Assembly: GCF_013364275.1 (NCBI RefSeq)
Contig: NZ_CP054932.1
Span: 868,001 to 932,000, forward strand
DNA: 64,000 nucleotides
Source of the DNA: Actinomadura sp. NAK00032
GTDB lineage: Bacteria > Actinomycetota > Actinomycetes > Streptosporangiales > Streptosporangiaceae
Reading direction: 5' to 3'
Position 1 is the first letter of the stretch. Each line of letters opens with the position of its first letter. Positions 1 through 8,306 of this stretch are shown here, piece after piece. Under the pieces are notes generated by a model, which was not told where the DNA came from, did not search any database, and was given only the letters and a program-made list of their open reading frames with translations. The position numbers and the translations under genes are program-made.

Positions 1-289
1 GCCATAGGGCGCGGACGGGTGCGGTGAGCGCCTGGACGACGAGGCCGATCCCGCATGAGGCAAGCAGCAGCCAGACGGCCGTGAGGATCTGCGCTGAAAC
101 GGTGAGCTTGCCCTGCTCCGTCCCTAGGGCGGTGACCTGGGCGCGGAGCATGGCGAGGTCGAGCGCGTGCGCCCAGCCGAGCCGGGCCCCGGCCCAGGCG
201 ACGCCGACGAACAGCAGGCCGGGCACGGCGAGCAGCCCCACCCAGCGTTCGGCGAGCTTCTTGGCCAGCTCGGTGAAGAAGGCGTTCAC
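1..289 (-). CDS. Membrane protein, N-terminal part (cut by window edge)
   Basis: The reading frame is open without a stop from a GTG at 289 to the left edge, so only the first 96 residues are visible. They contain two hydrophobic stretches, roughly residues 16-36 (GLLAVPGLLFVGVAW) and 66-90 (ILTAVWLLLASCGIG), separated by a short polar loop, so it is an integral membrane protein with the rest of the protein unseen. It starts 4 bases after the stop of the small gene upstream on the same strand, so the two are probably translated together. It is divergent from the WD40 and CHAT genes and may belong to the same conflict-type cluster; that link is inference. No family was recognised. Confidence 0.6.
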   Translation of the reverse strand, partial: MNAFFTELAKKLAERWVGLLAVPGLLFVGVAWAGARLGWAHALDLAMLRAQVTALGTEQGKLTVSAQILTAVWLLLASCGIGLVVQALTAPVRALW

Positions 290-293
290 GCCG

Positions 294-659
294 TCACCGC
301 GGGGCCATCGGGAGGCCGGTGACGCGGCAGCGCGGGAACGGGCCGGCGGGCACGCCGTCGGCGATCCGGTCGCAGGCCCCGTCCGGGCAGCCGAAGATCT
401 CCTCGTCGGCCCGTCCGGGCCCGGCGCCGGGGAGGCCGGTGGCGGGCCCGCGCGCCGCGCCGCCCGGGTCGCCGCCGACGAGGTCGGCGAGCAGCGCGCG
501 GACGGGGCGGCGGGCGCGGGCCGCGGCCTCGATGCGGGACAGCAGCAGCCGGTCGGGGTCGTCGGCGCACTGCTCCCGCAGCGCCGGGAGGTCGTCGCAG
601 AGCGCGCCGAGCGCTCGGCGTTCGGCGAATTCGTCGTTCTGGTCGTTCTGTTCGTCCAC
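294..659 (-). CDS. Small hypothetical protein, divergent from WD40/CHAT genes
   Basis: A 121-residue frame with strong GC3 bias, starting at a GTG with only a weak ribosome site. The first half is acidic and helical-looking (NDQNDEFAERRALGALCDD); the C-terminal third has four Cys in short spacing (FGCPDGACD, FPRCRV) and could be a small metal-binding or disulfide segment. No transmembrane helix is seen. It ends 4 bases before a membrane-protein start on the same strand and is separated by only 82 bases from the divergent WD40 gene, so a shared bidirectional promoter is likely. I do not recognise the family. A long antisense frame across the same bases on the plus strand lacks coding bias and is a shadow. 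Confidence 0.6.
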   Translation of the reverse strand: MDEQNDQNDEFAERRALGALCDDLPALREQCADDPDRLLLSRIEAAARARRPVRALLADLVGGDPGGAARGPATGLPGAGPGRADEEIFGCPDGACDRIADGVPAGPFPRCRVTGLPMAPR

Positions 660-741
660 GGGCGAGAACGCTATCCGCGCCCGGTCGGCCGGTGGCCGTT
701 TCCCGGTATCTTTCCCGGCGTCGCGTACAGGGAAGGTGTGC

Positions 742-2598
742 GTGGTTAGGATCGCGGGCGTGGCCGGCGACGGGTTCTGGAACTTCGCATTGGACGATGG
801 TCATTCTCCGGTGATGCAGTGGGTTCTGCGCGACCACAATCCGATTGAGGGGCCTGTCCATATCCAGGTCGGTGAACTCGGCTCCGGTGGTTGGTATGTG
901 CGCCACCAGGGCTTCGGCGTTCGCGCGTTTCCCGGCAAGGGGGAGGCGTGGCGGGCGGTCCAGGCGCAAATGCGGCGCCACAAGGGGCGGTGGGAGGAGA
1001 CGGCGGTCGACGCCGAGCCGTTCCGCCGGGTGTGCGGGGACGACGGCTCCCGGGTCATTTATGACACCGGCGGCTCCTGCCTGTACGAATGCTGGGGCGA
1101 ACTGAAGGACGCCCTCTGGGACGAACTCCACTCCGCGATCAATGCCGGGACGACGCTGCGGCAGACGGAGACGCACGCGCTTCTCGGAGGCTCGATCGAG
1201 GTCGCGCGGTACGACGATCCCAAGGACGGCGTGCGGCGGTTCGCCGTCATCGAGAACATGGATCCGGGCGGTGACTACCGGGTCGTCGACTATCCGGACG
1301 AGAACACCGCCGTGCGGCGGTACGTGGACATCGTCCGGGCGAACGAGGACCCGGAACTCCCGTACCGCGACACCGATCTCGACGGCGTCGACTTCGAGGC
1401 GCCGATCGAGGGCCGTCCCGAGATGCCCGCGGGCCTCAGCGCCCTTCCGGACGGGTCGGTCATCGCCAGTGCCGACGCCGACGAGTGGCGTTACGTCTAC
1501 GGCCGGCCCCGGTCCGAGTGGGCGCCGACGCCGGACGGGCCGGCACCGTCCGGCCCGGTCCGCGCCGCCACGGGGAAGGCGCGGGACTGGGCGCCCGCGC
1601 GGGTGGACGTCCGCGACGTCACGCCGCCCGCCTGGCCGGACGCCGCCGGCGGGCCGGGCCCGAACGCGCTGGCCCTCGCCGTCCTGCCCGACGGCCGGAC
1701 CGTGCTCGCGTCCGCGCACGACGACGCGGCCCGCCTGTGGAACCTCCGCGACGGCGCGGCGGCGCGCACGTTCTCCGGCCACACCGAGTGGGTGCTGGAC
1801 GTCGCGCTGGCCGTGACCGGTGACGGCACCGCCGTCCTGGCGACCGCCGGAAAGGACCGCCTCGTCCGGGTCTGGTCGGCGCAGGACGGCGCCGCCCTCC
1901 AGGAGATCGGCGACCACCGGGGCGCGGTCAACGCGGTGGCGTGGGCGTGCCCGCCGGGCCAGGTCCCCTCGCTGGTCTCCGGGAGCGACGACGGGACGGT
2001 CCGGGTGTGGTCGGCGGAGTACGCCCGCGAGCGGGCCTGCTTCACGGTCGGGCCGCCCGGCGTCGAGATCGTCTGGTCGGTCGCGGCGGCGGTGCTGGCG
2101 GACGGGCACACCCGCGTCGCCGCCGCGTCGGACGGCCCGGTGCGCCCGGCCGTCCACGTGTGGGACGCCGACACGGGCGCGAAGACGCACGAGTTCCCGC
2201 TGGAGTCGCGGGCGATGTCGGCCACGCCGAAGGTGGCGCTCGCCACGCTGGAGGACGGCTCCTTCCGGGTCGCGGCCGCCTCCGGATCGGCGGTGCACGT
2301 CTGGGACGGCCTCACCGGCGAACTCCTGCGCACCTTCCCCGTCGACCCGGCCGGCTCCGCCGACGTCGCCCTCGGCGTCCTGCCGGACCTGCGGGTCGTG
2401 GCCGCAGCGACGAGCGGGCCGCTGACGCTGGCGTGGGAGGTCGAGTCGGGCACGGAACTGGTGCGGCTCGACCACGGCGCGAGCGGCCTGTACCAGCCGG
2501 TCGAGTTGGTGGCGCGTCCCGGCGACGGGCTGGTGCTGGCGGCGGCTCGCCAGAACGACCATCCGGCACGCGCCCTGCTGCTGAACCTGCACTGGTAG
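742..2598 (+). CDS. WD40-repeat protein with novel N-terminal region
   Basis: The protein has 618 residues. Residues ~1-250 form a globular region I do not recognise, rich in Trp and acidic residues (GDGFWNFALDD near the start). From ~300 onward there are WD40 blades: LASAHDDAARLWNL, LATAGKDRLVRVWS and LVSGSDDGTVRVWS are clear, followed by more diverged ones to the C-terminus, enough for one propeller. Such propellers are protein-binding platforms. The start GTG at 742 is chosen because AGGGAAGG at 729-736 sits 5 bases upstream; GTG 736 is possible but too close to it. The gene lies 16 bases before a TPR-CHAT protease, so they are almost surely co-transcribed. In actinobacteria WD40 or TPR proteins paired with CHAT or caspase proteases are typical of conflict or programmed-death modules (established knowledge); a sensor or scaffold role here is inference. 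Confidence 0.85.
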   Translation: MVRIAGVAGDGFWNFALDDGHSPVMQWVLRDHNPIEGPVHIQVGELGSGGWYVRHQGFGVRAFPGKGEAWRAVQAQMRRHKGRWEETAVDAEPFRRVCGDDGSRVIYDTGGSCLYECWGELKDALWDELHSAINAGTTLRQTETHALLGGSIEVARYDDPKDGVRRFAVIENMDPGGDYRVVDYPDENTAVRRYVDIVRANEDPELPYRDTDLDGVDFEAPIEGRPEMPAGLSALPDGSVIASADADEWRYVYGRPRSEWAPTPDGPAPSGPVRAATGKARDWAPARVDVRDVTPPAWPDAAGGPGPNALALAVLPDGRTVLASAHDDAARLWNLRDGAAARTFSGHTEWVLDVALAVTGDGTAVLATAGKDRLVRVWSAQDGAALQEIGDHRGAVNAVAWACPPGQVPSLVSGSDDGTVRVWSAEYARERACFTVGPPGVEIVWSVAAAVLADGHTRVAAASDGPVRPAVHVWDADTGAKTHEFPLESRAMSATPKVALATLEDGSFRVAAASGSAVHVWDGLTGELLRTFPVDPAGSADVALGVLPDLRVVAAATSGPLTLAWEVESGTELVRLDHGASGLYQPVELVARPGDGLVLAAARQNDHPARALLLNLHW

Positions 2599-2614
2599 CG
2601 GGCGGGCTTCCACG

Positions 2615-5600
2615 ATGCCGCTGGACGATCTGTCCGCCAAGCTCGCAGACCTCCTGGCGGAGTACGAGGCGACCGGGGACCGGGCGTTGCCGCTCGGCGC
2701 GGAGGCCGCCGAGTACGCCGAGGGGCTGTGGCAGAACGTCCGCGCCGTCGACACGGCGACGGCGTCGCCGGTGCTCATCGACGCGTACGCGCAGGCGAGC
2801 GTCCTGCTGGCGCGGCTGCACTACGAGCGGCACCGCCTTCGCGGGGGAGCGCCGGGGGACGTCGATCTCGCGCGGGCCGTGGTCGCGCTCGCGCCCGTCG
2901 CCGCCGACCGCCGCCGGGTCCCGCCGCCGATGCGTCCGCTGCTCGGCCGGGCGTCCGACGACGAAGTCCAGGCTGCTGCGGCGCATGCCATGCTGCGCTC
3001 CCCCTCGGGGGATCCGGTGCTGATCGATGCCGCGATCGCCCTCATGACCCCCGCGGCGGCGCGCAGGCCCGCTGACGTCTCGCGGCAGGTGGCGCTCTGC
3101 ACGGCGCTCCGCCTCCGCCATGAGCGGGACGGCTCACCGGACGATCTGGACAAGGCCGTCACCGCCGGGGAAAAGGCCGTGGCAGGCCACCCCGAAACAG
3201 CGGTGGCATGGGAGGCCCTCGCAGCCGCCTACCGATGCCGGTACAGGCTGCGCGGAGACCCCGAAGACCTCCGGCGGAGCATCCGCCTGCTCGAACGCGT
3301 CGCGCAGGACGACGGCGGGCCGCACGTCCTCGCCGATCTCGGTACCGCCCACCGGCTCCTGTTCGAGCACAGCGACGACTCCGGGCATCTCAACACCGCC
3401 GTGCGCCTCTGCGAGAGCGCCCTCACCGCAGCCGGGGAGGACGCCGCCCGTCCGGCATGGCGTTCCGAGCTGAGCGCGGTGCTGCTGCGCAGGCACGAGC
3501 GGACCGGGTCGCGCGCCGACCTGGACCGGGCCGCCGACCTGGCCGAACAGGTCGCCGCGTCCGCGCCCGAAGACGACCCCGACCGGGGCGTCTACCTGGC
3601 GGACGCCGCCACCGCCGTGCTGCGCAGGCAGCGCCGCACCGGCGACCCGGACGAACTCGACCGTGCGGTCGTCCTCGCCGGGGACGCCCTCGAAACGCTC
3701 CCCGAGGACGACCGGCGCCGCCCGATCGTCCTGCGGAGCCTCGCCGACGCGCTGCACCGCCGCTCGATCGCGACCGGCTCACTCGACGACCTGAACCGCG
3801 CCGCCACGGTCGCGGGCTGGGCACTGGCCGCCGTCCCGGCCGGGCATCCGGCGCGCGGCCCGGCCGCCGCGCACGTCGCCGCCGTCCACCTGACCCGGTA
3901 CACGCGGACCGGCGTGCTCACCGACATCGCACGGGCGGTCGAAGCCGGAGAGGAGAGCCTGGCCTCGCCCGGAAGCCTTCCGGCACGGTGGTCGATGCTC
4001 GGCGAGGCCTACCGGCTCCGCTCCGGCACCATCGCCTCGGACGACGACCTCCAGCGCGCGATCGACCTCGGCCAGCGGGCGGTCGGCGCCACGGCCGCCG
4101 ACGACTTCGCGCTGGCCGGCCGGCTCGCCCGGCTCGCCGCCGCGTACTGGACCCGGTACCAGGGCAGTGGAGACACCAGGGCCCTCGACCGGGCGATCAT
4201 CCTCGGCGGCCGGGCCGTCGCCCGGACGCCCGCCGACGACGCCGAACTCCCGCGCCGGTGGGCCGATCTGGCGGCGGCTCGCCTGGCCCGGTACCGCGCC
4301 GGCGGCTCCCCCGGCGACCTCGCCGCCGCCGTCGACCTCGCCGAACGCGCCTGGAACGGCCTGCCGCCAGGCCACCCCGACCGGCCACAGGCGGCGGCCG
4401 GGCTGTGCCGCGCGTACCAGGCCAGGGTGGAGCGCGGCGGCGACGCTCCGCCCGTGGAGCGGATCCACGACCTCGCCGGGCTGGACGACGAGCAGCCGAC
4501 CGCGTCCCCGGCCGACCGGGTCGCGGCCCGGCATGCGGCGGGCCTGCTCGCCCAGGCTTCCGGGGCCGGCCGCCAAGCGGTGGAGTTGCTGGACGCCGCC
4601 GCCGCGCTGCTGCCGTCCGTCGCGCCGCGCGAGGCCGGATGGGCCGACCAGCAGCACCGGATCGGCGCCCACGCGGGCCTGGTCGCCGCGGGCGTCGCCG
4701 CGCACTGCGGCCGCGGCGACCCGGCGGGCGCCGTCGAGTTCGCCGAGCTGGGCCGGGGCGTGCTGCTGGCCGCGCAGGCGGGCACCCGGGCGGGGGCGGC
4801 CGACCTCCACGACCGCGACGCTCGGCTCGCCGACCGGTTCCAGTGGGTGTGCGAGCGGCTCGCCACCCCCGGTTTCGGCGTGGACGAGCGCCGCCGCTGG
4901 TGGCACGACCACGACACGCTGCTGGGCCGGATCCGCGCCCTGCCCGGGCTGGAGCGCTTCCAGGCGGCGCCGCGCCTGGACGACCTGCGCGCCGCCGCAG
5001 CCGGAGGCACCGTCGTCCTGGTCAACGCGGGCCCGGAGGGTGGTGACGCCGTCCTCGTCACGGCCGACCGTCCGTCCGTCCGCGTCCCGCTGCCGGAACT
5101 CCGGGACGCCGCCGTGGCCGAGCAGGTCACCGTGCTGCTCGCGGCGCTGTCCGGCGGAGGGTCGCTGAGCCGGATGATGGTGCGGCGGCGGACCGTCCGC
5201 GGCGTCCTGGCCTGGCTGTGGCGGACGGCCGTCGGCCCCGTCGCGGACGCCCTCGGCCCGCCCCGGCCGGGACCGCACCGCGTCTGGTGGCTGCCGACCG
5301 GCGCGCTGGGGCTGCTGCCGCTGCACGCCGCCGAGGTGCCGGGGGAGGCCGGCGCGCTCGACGTCATGGTCTCGTCCTTCGTCCCATCGCTGCGGGCACT
5401 GAGGGACGCCCGCAACCGCCCGCCCGCCACCCGCCGGGAACCGCTGACGGTCGTGCTGGAGCAGACCCCCGGCCATGCCGACCTGCCCGGAGCGGCGGCG
5501 GAGGCGTCCCTCCTCGGCGGGGCGATGCTGACGGGTCCGGGCGCCACCGCCGCGAACGTCCTCACGGCCCTCGACAGCGCCACGTGGGCGCACTTCGCCT

Positions 5601-6001
5601 GCCACGCGGTCGCGAACCCCGTCTCACCGGCGGTCGGCGGCCTGCTCCTGCACGACCGGACGCTGACGCTCCCCGAGATCGGCGGCCTACGGCCGGCGGA
5701 GGCGGAGCTGGCGTACCTGTCGGCCTGCTCGACCGCCGACCACGGCGTCCGCTACGCCGACGAGGTGCTGCACTTGGCGTCGGCCTTCCAGCTCGCCGGG
5801 TTCCGGCATGTCGTGGCCAGCCTCTGGCCCGTCGACGACGCTGCCGCCGCCGAAGCCGCCACCGCCTTCTACGCGGCGCTGCCGGAGGTGCCGTCCGCCG
5901 ACGCCGCCGCGTCCGCCCTCCGCGAGGTCACCCTCGGAATGCGCGCCCGTCACCATAGCGACCCCGCCCTCTGGGCGCCCCTCGTCCACAGTGGCCCCTG
6001 A
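2615..6001 (+). CDS. TPR-repeat CHAT-domain (caspase-like) protease
   Basis: An 1128-residue protein. Residues ~1-690 are a long array of degenerate TPR-like helical pairs with recurring signatures such as DLDRAADLAEQVA, ELDRAVVLAGDAL and ALDRAIILGGRAV. Residues ~800-1128 form a CHAT domain, the caspase-like cysteine protease fold. The presumed dyad is His997 in HFACHA and Cys1038 in SACST, followed by the family's LASAFQLAGFRHVVASLWPV block. CHAT proteases cleave partner proteins in eukaryotic separase and in bacterial systems such as gasdermin and Craspase modules. The TPR array probably senses or recruits a partner, perhaps the adjacent WD40 protein. ATG 2615 follows the WD40 stop by 16 bases. 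No signal peptide or membrane segment, so it should act in the cytoplasm. Family assignment is secure; target and trigger are unknown. Confidence 0.92.
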   Translation: MPLDDLSAKLADLLAEYEATGDRALPLGAEAAEYAEGLWQNVRAVDTATASPVLIDAYAQASVLLARLHYERHRLRGGAPGDVDLARAVVALAPVAADRRRVPPPMRPLLGRASDDEVQAAAAHAMLRSPSGDPVLIDAAIALMTPAAARRPADVSRQVALCTALRLRHERDGSPDDLDKAVTAGEKAVAGHPETAVAWEALAAAYRCRYRLRGDPEDLRRSIRLLERVAQDDGGPHVLADLGTAHRLLFEHSDDSGHLNTAVRLCESALTAAGEDAARPAWRSELSAVLLRRHERTGSRADLDRAADLAEQVAASAPEDDPDRGVYLADAATAVLRRQRRTGDPDELDRAVVLAGDALETLPEDDRRRPIVLRSLADALHRRSIATGSLDDLNRAATVAGWALAAVPAGHPARGPAAAHVAAVHLTRYTRTGVLTDIARAVEAGEESLASPGSLPARWSMLGEAYRLRSGTIASDDDLQRAIDLGQRAVGATAADDFALAGRLARLAAAYWTRYQGSGDTRALDRAIILGGRAVARTPADDAELPRRWADLAAARLARYRAGGSPGDLAAAVDLAERAWNGLPPGHPDRPQAAAGLCRAYQARVERGGDAPPVERIHDLAGLDDEQPTASPADRVAARHAAGLLAQASGAGRQAVELLDAAAALLPSVAPREAGWADQQHRIGAHAGLVAAGVAAHCGRGDPAGAVEFAELGRGVLLAAQAGTRAGAADLHDRDARLADRFQWVCERLATPGFGVDERRRWWHDHDTLLGRIRALPGLERFQAAPRLDDLRAAAAGGTVVLVNAGPEGGDAVLVTADRPSVRVPLPELRDAAVAEQVTVLLAALSGGGSLSRMMVRRRTVRGVLAWLWRTAVGPVADALGPPRPGPHRVWWLPTGALGLLPLHAAEVPGEAGALDVMVSSFVPSLRALRDARNRPPATRREPLTVVLEQTPGHADLPGAAAEASLLGGAMLTGPGATAANVLTALDSATWAHFACHAVANPVSPAVGGLLLHDRTLTLPEIGGLRPAEAELAYLSACSTADHGVRYADEVLHLASAFQLAGFRHVVASLWPVDDAAAAEAATAFYAALPEVPSADAAASALREVTLGMRARHHSDPALWAPLVHSGP

Positions 6002-6047
6002 CGCCGGGGGGCGGGGCCGCGCGGCGGCGGGGTCGGTAGAGTCGGTA

Positions 6048-6059
6048 GGTCGATCGACC
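6048..6059. promoter_or_regulatory. Perfect palindrome before tetR-family gene (candidate operator)
   Basis: GGTCGATCGACC is a perfect 12-base palindrome ending 17 bases before the ATG of the TetR-family gene. It is a candidate autoregulatory operator by position only. Confidence 0.4.
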
Positions 6060-6076
6060 GGTGCGAAAGGGAGCTG

Positions 6077-6835
6077 ATGGCGGGTTCGGAGAGCGGGTAT
6101 CAGGCGCGCTGGGAGGAGCACAACTCCGCGCGCCAGCTGATGATCCTGCGCGCCGCCGTCGACCTCCTGGAGGAGTCCCCGCCCGGCACGCACATCCCGG
6201 TACAGAAGATCGCGAAGCGGGCCGGGCTCGCGAAGTCGGTCGTGTACCGGCGGTTCGCCGACCGCGACGACCTCGACCGCCGGATCAGGTCCTACCTGGT
6301 GGACGACTTCGCGAGCGCGATGGCGGCCGAGCTCGACGTCTCGCACGGCTCGGTCGAGGAGATCCTCCGCAGGTCCGTCGACACGGTCGCGGGCTGGATG
6401 TCGGAGCATCCCCGCCTGCACGACTTCATGCGGCAGGGGCCGACGCACGACGACGACGCGGGCGGCGACGCGGTCAGCAGCCTCCGGGGCCGGATCGCGG
6501 TCCGGGCGCACGAGGTCATCGCCGCGTTCCTGGCGTCGTTCGACCTGGACGACGGCGGCCTGGAGTCGCTCCCGCTGGCCATCGTGACGATGGTCGAGGG
6601 CATGCTGACGCAGTGGGTGCGCGAACCGGCCCCGCGCAGGCCGCGCGCGGAGATCGTGGCCGAACTCGCCACCTACGCGTGGTTCATGCTGGACGGTGCC
6701 GCCCGGTCGCTGGGCCTCGTCATCGACCCCGCGGCGGAACTCCGGACGGTCGTCGAGCGGATGACCGGCACGGGACCGGGCGGCGGCGCGGGAGCGGCGA
6801 GCGGCGCGGGGGCGGTCAGCGGCGTCACGGCGTGA
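6077..6835 (+). CDS. TetR-family transcriptional regulator
   Basis: The protein has 252 residues. Residues ~20-70 match a TetR DNA-binding domain: QLMILRAAVDLLEESP, then a helix-turn-helix with IAKRAGLAKSVVYRRFADRDDL. The rest is an all-helical ligand-binding region, with a Gly/Ala-rich low-complexity tail of about 20 residues at the C-terminus. The ATG at 6077 has AAGGGAG 4 bases upstream. The gene converges on the ferredoxin reductase gene and overlaps its 3' end by 11 bases, so it lies next to the diiron oxygenase/reductase pair and may control it, or only itself through the palindrome at 6048. Effector unknown. Confidence 0.88.
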   Translation: MAGSESGYQARWEEHNSARQLMILRAAVDLLEESPPGTHIPVQKIAKRAGLAKSVVYRRFADRDDLDRRIRSYLVDDFASAMAAELDVSHGSVEEILRRSVDTVAGWMSEHPRLHDFMRQGPTHDDDAGGDAVSSLRGRIAVRAHEVIAAFLASFDLDDGGLESLPLAIVTMVEGMLTQWVREPAPRRPRAEIVAELATYAWFMLDGAARSLGLVIDPAAELRTVVERMTGTGPGGGAGAASGAGAVSGVTA

Positions 6836-8306
6836 GCGCGGGGCGCCGGTCCCGGCGCGCCTCCGGATCGGCGAGGACGCCCGCGTTGAAGTCGTCCACC
6901 AGCGCCCGCACGGTCTCCTGCGCGCACGACTTGTTCGTGCCGATGAAACCGGTCGGGCCGCGCTTGATCCAGCCCGCGACGAACGTGCCCGGCACGGCCC
7001 GGCCGGTCGCCGGGTCGAGGACGCGGCCGTGCTCGTTCGGCACGGTGCCGGTCGCGTCGTCGAACGGCAGGTCCGGGACGGGCAGGCCCCGGTAGCCGAT
7101 CGCGGTCAGCACCAGCCCGGCGTCCACGGTCTCCGTCCGGCCGGTCGGCTCGACGCCGTTCTCGGTGAGCGCGTTGCGTCCGAACTCGACGCCCTCGGCA
7201 CGGTCGTCGCCGAGGATCCGGAGCGGGGAGAGCAGGTAGCGCAGCTCGATCCGGCGCGGCGCGGACGGGTCCGGGGCGAGGCCGCGCAGCACGTCGAGCT
7301 TGGGGCCGGCGGCGCTCTCGGGGCCGAGGTCGTCCGGCGGGACGGTGAGGCCGACGCCGGGCGTCGAGCGGAGGCCGATCAGCTCGGGCAGGGTGAACGC
7401 CGACTGCGCGGGTCCGCGCCTGCCGACGACCACGACCTCCTCGACGGCGCTGCGGCGCAGGGCGTCCAGCGCGGCGGGGGAGATGTCGGTGCCGGCGAGG
7501 GACGCCGGGTCGACGGTGAGGATCCGGGCGACGTCCAGCGCGACGTTGCCGTTGCCGATCACCACGGCGCGGGGGTGCGACAGGTCGAACGTCCGGTCGG
7601 CGAAGTCAGGGTGGCCGTTGTACCAGGCGACGAACTCGGTGGCGGACGCCGTGCCGGGCAGCCCGGCCCCGGGGACGTCGAGCCGCCGGTCCGTCGAGGC
7701 GCCGACCGCGTAGACGACCGCGTGGTGGTGGGCGAGGAGGTCGCCGTGCGTCACGTCCTTGCCGACCTCGACGCCGAGGTGCAGGTCGAGGCCGTCCTGC
7801 GCGCGGATGGCGTCGAACTGACCGGCCACCTTGCGGGTGCGGCGGTGGTCGGGCGCGACGCCCGTCCGCGCCAGGCCGTAGGGCATCGGGAGCCGCTCGA
7901 ACATCGAGACCCGCGCGCCGGGGACGGTCAGCACCTCGTCGGCCGCGTACATCGCGGCCGGTCCGGAGCCGACGACGGCGACCCGCAGGGGCGCGGGCCG
8001 GCCCCGGACCCGCAGCGGCGGCACCACCGGGGCGAGCAGCGGCCGGGACCGCGGGGCGTCGTAGAACGCGGAGTTGACCGAGAGGAAGTCCTGCTCGTCC
8101 TCGGTGAGCTTCGTGTGCGGCTTGATCGCGTCCACCGGGCACGCCGACACGCACGCGCCGCAGTCGACGCAGGCGGCCGGGTCGATGTAGAGCATCTCCG
8201 CGGTCGCGAAGTCCGGTTCGTCCGGTGTCGGGTGGATGCAGTTGACCGGGCAGGTGTAGACGCAGGACGCGTCGCCGCAGCACGACTGCGTGACGACGTG
8301 CGGCAT
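6825..8306 (-). CDS. Ferredoxin / ferredoxin-NADP+ reductase fusion (FprB-type)
   Basis: A 493-residue fusion. Residues ~1-75 are a bacterial-type ferredoxin with clusters CCGDASCVYTCPVNC and CVDCGACVSACPV, suited to a 3Fe-4S/4Fe-4S or two-4Fe-4S arrangement. The rest is an adrenodoxin-reductase-type flavoprotein with an FAD-binding GSGPAAMYAAD motif, an NADP-binding GNGNVALDVAR motif and a C-terminal GWIKRGPTGFIGTNK block. This is the architecture of mycobacterial FprB. It moves electrons from NADPH to a partner oxygenase. The ATG overlaps the TGA of the upstream diiron oxygenase by one base (TGATG), so they are translationally coupled and this is very probably its dedicated redox partner. 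Confidence 0.93.
   Translation of the reverse strand: MPHVVTQSCCGDASCVYTCPVNCIHPTPDEPDFATAEMLYIDPAACVDCGACVSACPVDAIKPHTKLTEDEQDFLSVNSAFYDAPRSRPLLAPVVPPLRVRGRPAPLRVAVVGSGPAAMYAADEVLTVPGARVSMFERLPMPYGLARTGVAPDHRRTRKVAGQFDAIRAQDGLDLHLGVEVGKDVTHGDLLAHHHAVVYAVGASTDRRLDVPGAGLPGTASATEFVAWYNGHPDFADRTFDLSHPRAVVIGNGNVALDVARILTVDPASLAGTDISPAALDALRRSAVEEVVVVGRRGPAQSAFTLPELIGLRSTPGVGLTVPPDDLGPESAAGPKLDVLRGLAPDPSAPRRIELRYLLSPLRILGDDRAEGVEFGRNALTENGVEPTGRTETVDAGLVLTAIGYRGLPVPDLPFDDATGTVPNEHGRVLDPATGRAVPGTFVAGWIKRGPTGFIGTNKSCAQETVRALVDDFNAGVLADPEARRDRRPALTP

Noticed and set aside
286..2778. 830-codon minus-strand frame antisense to the WD40 gene
   Set aside because: No domain features and the opposite strand has clear WD40 repeats.
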